Shown here piece by piece: positions 1 through 11,900 of a stretch of 64,000 nucleotides of DNA. The notes under the pieces are model-generated. The model was not told where the DNA came from and made no database searches. It was given only the letters and a program-made list of their open reading frames with translations. Both the position numbers and the translations under genes were made by a program. The stretch comes from Bimastos eiseni (Eukaryota; Annelida; Clitellata; Crassiclitellata; Lumbricidae): NCBI GenBank assembly GCA_959347315.1, contig OY365811.1:35263574-35327573 (forward strand). Reading direction: 5' to 3'. The first letter of the stretch is position 1. Each line of letters begins with the position of its first letter.

Positions 1-578
1 TTCACGCCTTTGATCTTCTGGTGCGATTTTAACTGTCATAGACAGAAGACGACCATAGAAAATATTAAACTGAAAAGAAGGCTTATTGATTTGTATGTAA
101 AGAGCCCTGTCTGTTTTTACTGAATTTGAGTATCGTACTAGCCAGTTAAGCTACCCTATACCTTCCAAAATTTGCACTATAGGACTTCGTGGCTTTTCCA
201 GAACTGTCTATTTACTTGTAAGTGCTTCAGCATCGCACTCTTCACCAACATGGCTGTTAGGTTTCTAAAACAAGTGCATGTTCGATGTGTAATGTTACAT
301 TAAATTTTTTGATAATCTGCTAAATTTTTCATTGTCACACAAAAGGTGTTTCAGGTGTCTCAGCCTCATCACCAGCTCTTTAGTTTATCTTTTACAAATG
401 ATGTTGCTTCCGTGCTACCCAATTTAATTCCTTTGGCTAATTGATTTGCATTGCATGTATCTGTCACTTTGGTTTCTTATTATATGTCATGATGTGCTGT
501 ATCTTGTAGAGATTTATTTCGTGTTTTTCTCTTTATGTGGATGTTTTTTATTTGCCTCGTTATTTTCTGTTTGCTAAG

Positions 579-2861
579 AAGACTTTAATGGAGAGGATGG
601 TGTTGGCCATGATTCAGATGTCTTCCTTGATGTGCCAAACGGATTTCATTCACATTTTGGCAAGAAAGGTACTTGTACTTTTTCGTCATCTTAGTGTCAA
701 AACTTCTAAGGGGCCAATTGATAGCCAAACGCAGGGCACGGGCTTATATGCGAGTGTTGCGTCGAATCAGTGGGGTTGTCCAAAGGGTAGTCCAAAAGAG
801 GTGATAGTCTGGTTTCAAGAGGGTCAGAGGAGACAGAGTAGCTGTTAAGGCAGGTGTCATTTTGGTTGAGAATTGACAGGTGGAAAATCGAGTGAATCTA
901 GGTAAGGGTTCTTGAAGGGGTGAGACTTAAGTTTCAGGTGGAAAGCTCAATGATGGATAGACGAGCCTGAGTCAGATAATTGTGGGTGATAGGCAATGGT
1001 GGTTGAGGAGTCAAAAAAGTGCATAATTCACGATGAAGATTGTTCCAGAGACATGGTGCATGATGTAGGAGTGGGAGAGATTGGGGATGTGGTTATTGAA
1101 AGAGAGATGCCTGAGTAGAGATATTTGATTCTGATTGATGTGGAATATCTGTGAGCTTTTTCCAGCTGACTTGAGATTCAGAAGGTGATACCATGAGGCA
1201 GCTAGTTAGTTTTCTATAGACACTTGATAGACTGCCTTTTAAGTACCTCAGATGATCCAAAACAGCCCCTCCCCCCTTTGCTAGCCTAAGCGGTGTTTGA
1301 GTAAAAAGCACAAAGTACATCCTCAATCCATCAAACAGCGCTCAGTTGAAAGTAAACCACTGGTGGTCTCCCGCACACGTGTACTGTCCAACCCGTTTTA
1401 TTTTAGTTTGTCCTCTTATCTGTTGCCTTTTCAGCTCATTGTGCATGCCATCTTGTTAAAGTTTATCTGCTTTGGTTTATTTGCATGTTCCATTGATTAT
1501 GGCTAATATTTAATTGATACTGGCTAGTATTACTTGGACTGATTACAGATGTTGAATTGCTTATCAACTATATCTATTTTTCATATATCAATCTTTTTCT
1601 TTTTTCTATTAATTTTCCCTTTGTGTACAATGCTGATTGATTTCTGTTCTATGGCTTTTGTTAGCATTTGCTGTTTTATAAGTTTCAATATGGCTTCTCT
1701 AGTTGATAAATGAGATATTTATCTAGCTCCTGTTGCTTGGCTGGTGTGTATGCATTGATTGATTTAGCATGACAGGTTTATTCATTAAGGTGAGCGGATG
1801 AGTTCATGTGTGAACAACCTGTAAGTTTATTTGCTAGTTATTGTATTGCATTTCTTGTGCACACAAGGTAAAGACATCTGAATGAGATAGGCAAGACAAG
1901 TGTGTTTAACACTTAAAACAGCAAGAGGGTAGAATAAGCAACTGGGAATTCAGTGCAACTCATCGTTAAGTGTTAACAGACCTGTCACGTGAAGGACCTC
2001 CTTGTGAGGTTACGGAGTCCTCCGATTCAGACTATTATCATGTCTTTTGTTGTTATTTTCATGTGACCTTTGAACCACTGTTACCATTATGGTCTGGCAG
2101 TGTACTGCCTGCTAAGGGATACATGAAGAGGTTTTCTTGAAGATGCACCCTTTAATAAAAGTATAATTATGATTAGTGAAAACAAATCTTTCTCTTTTCC
2201 AAAGTGCCTTTCTGCGGAGTGTCTGCCAAGATTCCTGCTACCAGAAGCTCAAGTGTACTTTCAACCAAAGTCTTGATGTTCAGAATTGTTAACCCTTTTC
2301 CAAGAATTCTAAATTAAAAGGCCCATTACACTGAAATAGAGCATAGCATTACACAAAGTTCCTGTGGTCCATCCTATGTTGCGTGTCAACAATGATGCTT
2401 ACAATGCTTCGTGTAACTGTCGACTCTCCATTCAGAAAATCAAATCGTTTAGTTTGCATGGGATTAATCAATGCAACGTCTGGTTGGGTCCTGTATCTAG
2501 ATTCACAGAACAATGCACAGCAGGGTATTGATGACTAGGACAATGATGATGATGTTCATGTTCATGAGGCTTTCAGAAGCAGGTAGTGGTACTGGTCGGC
2601 AGGGCAGTCTGTCCACCCGGTCTGTTCCGTCTGTCCACCCGTTCTGTTCCGTCTGTGACTTGGGCTGTCTGATCGCCCGGATGTCGAACATTCTATGCAT
2701 TGCTCATATTTGTAGCCAGTGGTCCCTAGAGTGGTGTTTCCATGACCTGCAAGGCCATCTGGTGCCGGCTTTTGTCTTTAGGTGGCGCTGGTACTGGTGC
2801 TGAGTCAGGGCCTGTCTGTGCCTGCTGCATGGTAAGGGACAGTTGCAATGGATAATGGCAT

Positions 2862-2935
<74 letters not shown>

Positions 2936-5900
2936 TACATACATACATACATACATACATACATACATACATACATACACACGCTCACTATACACACTCA
3001 TATATGTGTGTATATATGTATATATATATATATGCCCCAGGCAGACTTTGAGTCATCATTCTAATTAAGGGAATCCGTCAGCACAGGGTCAGACTATCAC
3101 TCACTGAAAGGAGTGAGGTCATGCTCTGCAAACATTTCCAGTGCATTGGATGGGACCCATCTCTATGGGTCCCATGCGGGAACATGGGTCCTATACGTAC
3201 TCCACATGAACAGAGGCTTATATCCTCCAAGTCACTGGAGTAAATTCCCTGCGTCCATCACCTCTCCACCGTTTTCTAATTTCCTTAAATTTTAAACTTC
3301 ACCCATAATTAAAAATCTAATCAATGTTTTTTATTGAATCAAACAAGTTGGCAACCACCTACACAACCTGAGAAGATTTGGGGGAGGACTCTGGTCTTGG
3401 AATTTCCATGGTTAATATGCTTGCTGTGTATACACTACAGTTGCATTCAGTTTTGAGAAAGAAGGTAAATTTATGTGATCTAGCTCTGAGATTATATCCA
3501 ATGGAACACAGAGGGAGAAACAGGGAAATGGATGTGATTGAGGTTATTTCATTGAGATGGGATCTCGAGTAAAATCTCCCCTCCTATTTCTTGAATGGAA
3601 CATTTGCTGCAAGGTTTACATGTGTTGAAACCTCTGCACTCAGGGTGGCTCCCTAGACTTCCCTGCCATTGATTGCAATGATGAGGCAAATGCTTGAATG
3701 TAATTGTAGACCATTTTGCTGAACAAACCATATCACCATGACCTTTGCCCTGAATTAACCATATGACCTTGAGTCCTTGACCCTGCTCATTTTTAAATGT
3801 ACTTATACACCATGTAATGGCTCAAAGTTACTCTTAGTCTCCACATTTTTGACCTGAAATGTAAAATTTTTATTACTAATTTTTGCACAATAACTCAGAT
3901 GCACTGTGGCTGAAAAAGAAACAGCGATAAGTCATGCATCCATGTGGAAGGCGTGAACAGAGCTACTTGGTCCAGACAAGGTTGAAAAGCTTAGAAATAC
4001 CAAACCCAAAAAAATGTGCGCTGTAAGTAGGACTTGTGAAGAATTCTGGTGCCACGCATGTCTTCCAGAAGGGACTTCTTATCGTTTATATGATTAACGA
4101 CTCATGCAGCATTGCAAACTAGTATCTGCTATGTCTAGACATTAGCATCAAACTTTCTGCTCGCCTCCTGATGTCGAGGCTAATAAAACGAAGTTACCAA
4201 CACTTCATACTAGGGATGAGCCAAAACTCAGCTTGGAACTTGGCTCGGTCGAGTTTGGTAGTACTTGGCATAAACTCGAACTCGGACAAGCAACTGGTCT
4301 GAGTTTGAATAAAAATCAGCTTTCTCATTTTCTGTTTTGAAAACGAAAATCGGATTTTTTAACAAAATGACAATCAGCCTAACTAAAAGCTTAAATACTG
4401 TTGCTATTAGTGCATACTAGTTGCTACTTCCTGGTGTAAACTGAGGCAAAACCAATGAAATCATGAAAATTGTGCAAACTGCCAAACCAAATGTGATGAG
4501 ATGGAGACTTTCATTAAATATTTGAAAGTTGGACTTGGTACTATTTAACTCATTAAACTCATTACTTGGGCTTAGCAGGAAATTGATGCTCGGTTCATCC
4601 CTACCTACTTTATACCCATGGCTGCTAAGGCACTGATCTTATACTTTTTACAATTACAATTACTGTCTCATCTGTTGCTGTTCGTCAATTCCTATTCTGA
4701 ATGGTTTCTAAGCTGCTGCTGCTGCAGCAACTGTGCCTGCTTCTGCTGCTGCCATCATCGTATTTTACCAGTATATGGGGCAAACTGTGCATCATCATAG
4801 CCTTAAAGTAATCATCCTAGATTGTTTTTTATCTTAAGCAGTCTTGCAAAGATGTTCTTTTCTGTATACAAGGAACGCCATTACGCGTTGGCCACTGAAG
4901 GCCACACTGAATGTAATGCAAATCTTCCTCTGGTCCACTGTTGCTCTGTGCTATTCTGTGAAATATCTGCCCAGATTAATGTTGAGGCTAAGAAAATGAA
5001 GTCATTAACACTTCATACTCGTGACTGACTCAGGGCTTGTTTAGGAATTGAAAAGGCTTTGATATTTGCTTCTGCATTGATTTGTAAACGATTTGGTACA
5101 CCACCAGAGAAGTAATCATTATTAAACTTTTGCTCAAAGCTAAGAATTTGGGGAATTTTACTGACTGCATAGTTAGAAAGAGTGGGATCACATAACTTAA
5201 CATAACAAGGGTTTAAAGTGGTTCAGAAGACGTCTAGTCTGTGTTAAAACCACTGTAGTTTGTCCTGGATAAATTTAATAGCCCAATTTTCCAAGTTTCC
5301 TCTTAAAAGCTGTGATAGTGCCCACTGAGACAGTACTATCATCCATACCATTCCACAAGTCTACAACTCTTCCACAGAAGAATTTCTGCCCTAATGTTAC
5401 TTTCGGTTTCTTAAACAATTTATACCTGTGTCCCCGAGTTACTCTGCTTGGTGCAAATTGAAAGAACCTCTCCGACTGCACCGCCTCGGCGCCTCCTTCC
5501 CAGTAATAATCTTGTAGGCTTCAATCAAGTCTCCTCTGCTCCTCCTTTATCTCCAATGTTGTTAATCAACCTTTCTTCATAGCTCAAATCTCTGTATCCC
5601 CAAATCATTTTTGTAGCTCTTCTTTGCACTTTCTCAAGCTTCTCTATGTCTTGTTTAAGAAACGGACTCCACACCTGGATGCAGTATTCCAGCTGTGGCC
5701 TAACCAGTGATTTATACAACCTTAGCATTGTGTCCTTGTCTCTGGTTACTATTGTCCTTATCATACCCAAGGTTGAGTTTACCTTCTTTGCCGCTTCAGC
5801 AGATCGCCTGGAAGGTTTTGCACTTTTGTGCATAATCACTACCAAGACCCTTTCCTCCTCACTCACTTTCAATGCCTTACTCCCCATTTGACAAGAAAAC

Positions 5901-8900
5901 TCGTTGTTTCTCTTCCCCATATGCATCACTGAGCACTTTTCCAAATTAAAAGCAATGTTTGTTGGGAAACTTGGGATCTAGTTTGGACAATAGAAATTCA
6001 ATATATTGAAAGGCTTGGGGCCAGATGAAGACTTTGGGAAGATTGAGGTTTGAGCCGGACCATGGCCTGTGGGCTACATATTGATCAAGCCTAGTCCTTA
6101 GAATGGGGCTGCCTGTTGACATTGTTTTTTTGGCCATCGATATGCGCTGCTGTTTGCAGTGCATTTGTGAAGTGCTTAAAAGGTGCTACATCAGGTGTCA
6201 CACACTCTCACACATACACACATACCTACACACATCTACACCCATAGTCATCATCATCAGCATCATCATAATCATCATCATCACAACAGCAGCTGTTTCC
6301 ACAACACATTGCCTGTCTTCTCTGCTCTGAGCTCATCTTCATGCTCTGTGTCTTCCAAAACTTTTTTACAAGTTGTGGCAAAAGCGTGAAGCTGGTCTCT
6401 GCATCTCAGGGTTTAAGGACACTGGGTCCCCTACCGATTGTGCTACCCCTATTGTGGCCTATTATTTAAGACCTGGATCTTGTTCTAGGACAGTCCATGC
6501 ATGGGGACCTTAAGTGACATGGGGACCCATTAAAACGGGCAGCGCTACTGAGGGATCTGATCTGATAAATGCATTGAAAGTGAGCGGCGTTGGGACAATA
6601 TGCTTGCTCAATGTAGAAATTGAGTTCATCAGCTTTTGCATTACATTCTAGCCTCTTGTGGTTGGATATCAAGGCGTGCAGAGCTGTGGTGAGGTTCAGT
6701 TTGCCGTTGCAAACTGCATGCTGTGTCCAAACAAGGTGTGTGTCTGTCCTGTGGGATATATTTGCCATTGCAGTATAATGCACTACTTGGAAATTCTGTT
6801 AAGGGACTTCTTTCAATCAATGAATGCCTCACTTTCCATTGCAGCAATCGGAACTAACCATTTTCATCTCTCTATGGTCTCAATCTCATCTCAACACCCT
6901 CTTGCAACATGACGGCTGAATCTGATGATGAAATGGCTTTCTCGGATTTGATTGTGATAAACATCAGTGATGCGTAGGTGTTCGCCTCTCTTCCTGGCGC
7001 ACATCTGTTTACAATGATTATTGTTGTGTAATTTACAGACACATTGCCAACTGCTGAGCTTCTCTTGGTCACCCGTAGATTTTCTACCATGCTTCTCCAA
7101 TAGATTATGATCTCAACTGTGGATACTTTAATGAGCATGTACTAAGACAACTGGGGAAAAAATGCAGCCCATCGTTACAGCGTTAACTTGAACGACAATC
7201 AGTTGATGCCTTGTGCAACATTATAATGGTGCTATAGAAGTCAGTAGAAATTAATTAAAATAGATTAGAACCCAGAGCTCTTGCTGACTGACTTGTGTCA
7301 TGCTTCTCCTGGGATTGTCCATCAGTTAAAGGGTTCAAAGTGTATTTTCATATGCATTTTATCCAGCCTGTAGTTGACTTGTCAAAGACAAAATCAATAA
7401 TAAAATACTCTCTAGATAATGCTAAATAATGTTAGCTTGTAGCTGGCAATATTGAACAGGACTGAAGACCAAATACTGTTGAGCACCGATTTTATAGATC
7501 GCAGTATCTGCACAGTCATAATCCACAGTCACCCAATCTGTTCGCTGACTCATGGCAGTAACTCGCGGCGCTGTCGCTGTCTAACCGATTTCTCTTGAGT
7601 TCAGGGCAGTCGCTGCTCGACTTATCTCTAACGAATCTGTCAGATCGGTTTTCTCTCGTGCAGCGATTTTGATCGGCGCTTGGCTGCTTCCGAAGCATTT
7701 GAAAGCGGATTAGTCGGCAATTCGATTTGATCGTTTCGTGTTTGCTTTAGGGTCACGCATAGTGGACAGATGGCGGCAGCGTCGATTTCACAGTTCTAAT
7801 GTCTTATGGTTGCTTGGCCATCGTGCTTGATTAACTTCGTGTCAGATGGCTGCTTTTCTGGAATTGGTTGTGTCTGTTTGTGCTATTGACCATTGCTTAA
7901 GTGATTTGTTTCTTTGGCAGCGATTGCAGCAAAACTTTGTGGGGGCAGTTTTGTGCATGTTTAGGTAGTGTCTTGCTTGTGTTTATGTATATGGGGATGT
8001 TTCACTGAATTTTAAAAAAACTTTGGAAGGTGCTATATAAACATTTGGATACATTGGATCAGATCCAATTGCTATAATTGTCGCCAAATATGTTGTTTTT
8101 CATCTGAAATTCTAATCATTGGAATTAGTTTGTGTAGCATAGTACTAATTGCTTGGTCTTGTGTATTGAAGGTCCTGGTCGCAGAAGTCGACTCTCTCCA
8201 ATTCAGAACATTGTAAGTGTTTAAAGTGTCTTACCTTCTCAGGTACTCTGGTTGTAATTGATTTGAATGTAGCAATTATGCTGTTAAGATTATTACAAAA
8301 GGTACATTTGTAGTCAGAAAGCAACACGATGCTGTCGAATGTCATTGTACATTTTATTTTGATTGGAATCAGAAGTTACTCTCTGACTCCTAGAAAACGC
8401 TACTCTGAGTAGACCGCAGTTGAAACACCAGTGCATGCTGATGTCATGATTGTGAGTGGGATGATGATGGTGATGATGATGTTGCTAACGGAGTGGTGTG
8501 ATGTTATCTTCAGATGCGATACAGAAGCATTAGCCCTGGCTCCACGTATTCGCAAGCATCAAGAAAATCCAAAGTTTGTTCTTGAGTTGGATCATTATTT
8601 CAATTTTAGTTCAATCTTTACTTTGTTAAATGCTCTCTGACAATGTTTTTTGTTATAAAAGTAGGTTTAGTCTGTGTTGCAAAGTTGTAGTCAAGATTAT
8701 CTTTATTATTATTACTATTATTATTATTATTATTATTATTTTTATTGTTTTTATTATTATTATTATTATTATTATCATTGATCTGAATATATGGATATTG
8801 TTAGCAGGATAAATATATGTATTTGGAAATAACAGATAGAAATGGGTTCTTCAAAGATGGTGGAAGTTATTTTTTACACGAGGACTTGTGTGGGAGATGT

Positions 8901-11900
8901 AAGCTGATATATATTATATATATGCACCCTGTAAGTACGTCATAATGGGAAGCAGTCCTGAGTGAAATGTAGCTCAATGCTTGACCAGAAAGTGCCTAGT
9001 ATACAAGGGCAGTAGCTTTTGAAGCGGTTCCAAAGTTGAAAAGATAACCTGTGTATTTTAATGTGTAATTTTGAAGACATTATACCTGTGGGGTGCATAG
9101 TGTAATTGAGAGATGGGAGTCCAATTCCCTGCCAGGGCAGAAATTAGTTTGGTTGTTATGAATACATTGTCGGTGGGAAAAATGAAACGGTGAGGGAGTG
9201 AACTGACCACTCTCCTCTGATATTTTGAGGCTAAGAAAGTGAAGAAGTCACTAACACTTTATAACCATGGCTGCCTCACAGGTATTTTTATGGACTGACT
9301 GATCTTCTTATAAATCTGTAACTGAATATTATAGGTAGTTCTGTTATTAATAAACAGGTTTGTGATAAAATGAGATTTTAATTAAGAGTCACTTCTTGGT
9401 CACAAATTTGCAATGATTTTCAAATCTATATTTCTTATAGGAAAATAAATATGCTAGACATATTAGATCTAGAATGACCACTCTGGAGAATTTCAGCTTG
9501 GGTCATGATATTACGTCATAGGTTTTCATACATCCATCTAGGCACTTTGGAGATACAGTTTGACATATTTAGGTCTGTTGAGTAGTGGAGTGAACTGGAC
9601 AAAGTGAATATTTTGAAAATCGTGAGCATAATGCATGACTATGTTCATCAAATGATGACGTGAAAGATCGCTGATTGACTGGTTGTTTTGCTGCAAGGGT
9701 AGGCCAAAGTGTTAATGTAACTGTAATCATAAAGGATTATGTAACTGTAGCTGTAATTGTAATAGATCATATTTACAACACCTGTGAGTTTTTGAATTAT
9801 ATGTTTTCTTTCTGGTGATCCGGTCAGGATTCGACCGGAAGTCTTGGATCACGATTTGACGCAGACTACGGCAAATTTCTCAAGATGTCATATCTGGAGA
9901 AGCTGGCCGACTACAAGAGAGGGCCTTCCATCAATCCAATCCAGAAGGAGAAGTCTCCAAAGCATTACCATCGACCAGGTTAATCAGACAGGCTTTGACT
10001 CATATCGATTGCTGCCTTGCTTCATTTTGGAGATATGATGGAAATACTGTCTTATTGCTTCAAACAATTTACTTTTCTCTATGCACAGCTAAGTTTTATC
10101 TTGACTTTGGTCATCTGAACTGTAGTTAGAAGTTGATTGTATCAGCATCTTTTTTGATTTGATGCTTATGAAATTGACGATGCTGTTAATTAGGTGTCTT
10201 GATGCATACCTACTTACATTCCTTCATACATACATCAGTGATCTAGTGAGCTTTCTCTATAGGATCATTTATGGGAGTGCCATAGATATTAGTCGATGGT
10301 CTCACTCTTGAGTCAAATTCCAATAAAAATTATTATCTTATGGAAAATCTAGGTTGAAACCTGATTGTCCAGTGAAATCAGAAGGTGAACCATACATACA
10401 CAATGTCATCTGTATGTGTTATGTATAATTGTATATGAGCACTTATAGGGTGCCTTACAAGAACCTAACAGATCTAGACTAAATGTGTCTTCAATAGATA
10501 CATACATCTGTATGTGTAAAGTCTGTATACCACGTTTAAGCTTCTATTGAACAACAATCGTTGACTTACATCAGCTATGATCCTCTCTGCACTCTGGATA
10601 GTGCTGGGGAAGGTTTTCACAGAACAATCGATTCTTTTCTGAGAATTTGAATGATTTATAAAGAAATGTTCATTTGCAGAAAACTTCAGCTACTCCAAGG
10701 TCCGCCGAGACTTCATAAAGCCAGCGAAGAAAGGTTGGTTGTGTTGTTTGTGCTTCTGTTGGATTTTATGCTATAAAGATTTCTTCTCTCAGTGTTGTCT
10801 AGTTGGCATTTTTAAGTTATTGGAAAGACATGGGTTGGTTTCTTCTAAATACTTTTAAGGGTTGTTACTCTACATTACCTAAACAGATATGATCATAATT
10901 TTCAGATACTTTATGTTTGTCACTTTTATGATTTTAAATTAATGTTTTGCTATTTGTCTGTGATATGTTCTGCCATTATTTATGTCAGGATGGGTCAATA
11001 AGGACATAAATTGTTAGCAAATTTTTAGTAAAATATTTGAACTCTGAGTCAATCTTCTGTAATTTAAGAATAAAAAGGTTTGAGATTTTATATGTGTCAA
11101 GAAGCACATTCTTGCTTTGTGTGTTTGAAAACTTAGAAAGTATCAGAATAAAATTGTAGTTTAATTTAATATGACTTTGGCAACTTACATTATTTTAATT
11201 TGTTATGATAATAAATTAAAATGGTGACTTTTTTTTGTTGGAATTTGAGCATGACTATGTAACACATTGCTCATCTACCTTTAAAGCCTAGGAGTAAGTC
11301 AGTAGAATCCTGTTGATACCTTGAATTAGTGATCCAAGTAATCTGCTTTAATCTCTGGCAGAATACTTTCACCTGTGTCGTTTTGTTTTGAAGATCTTTA
11401 TTGTCATTTTCTCATCAATTTTGACAATGTTTTTACTCTATCTTCAAGTTCAAACTGGCATTTGCCTTTTGTTTATTGCCCAGTATGTACAGCATTTGTT
11501 TTAAGTTCTTCTTGATATTACTAGTAAGCTTGTAATCTGGATGAAGGATGTTGGCTTCTAATACACAAAGGCATTGGTCGTTGGTCGATTCAGGGTTTGA
11601 ATCTTCTGTTTTACGTGACAACTGACTCGTGAGAGTCATGCATAGTCGAATGGTTGTTCTCGGTCAGCAGTCGTCCAGTATCGAGCAGTCAAGAGACTGC
11701 TGAGTAATGGCAGCTCTGTTGAAGGTGCATGCCATCTAGTGTTCTTTTATGATACCATGGTGTGATCACTGTGTTGGCGTTTGTTTTTTATATGCCAGGT
11801 ATAGATGTTTTCAAACATGTATTTTACGAGTTTTTGCTCTTAAATTTACATTTTTGAATGATTTAGACATTTTTATAATATTTTGTCTTTTTTCTTTCTT

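Larger units (their letters stand above)
669..8171 (+). other. ABLIM intron (7.5 kb) packed with repeat remnants
   Basis: No further coding exon is recognisable here, and the flanking exons match in phase (1 to 1). From left to right it holds a LINE-like remnant (about 710-1290), (TA)n/(CATA)n microsatellites (2863-3040), a SINE-like repeat split by a MITE (4155-4660), a second copy of that repeat (4860-5037), a CR1-like LINE fragment on the minus strand (5180-5955), a short family-E repeat (6525-6600) and a CpG-rich stretch (about 7500-7790). Two 22-bp repeats lie at 2608-2655. The rest is AT-rich sequence with nothing I can name. Confidence 0.7.

Noticed and set aside
1..578. LIM-domain exons of ABLIM at the left edge
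   Set aside because: No CxxC...HxxC zinc-ligand pattern in any plus-strand frame; presumably further upstream.
2843..3064. Poly-IY / poly-TH open frames
   Set aside because: Translation of (TA)n and (CATA)n microsatellites.
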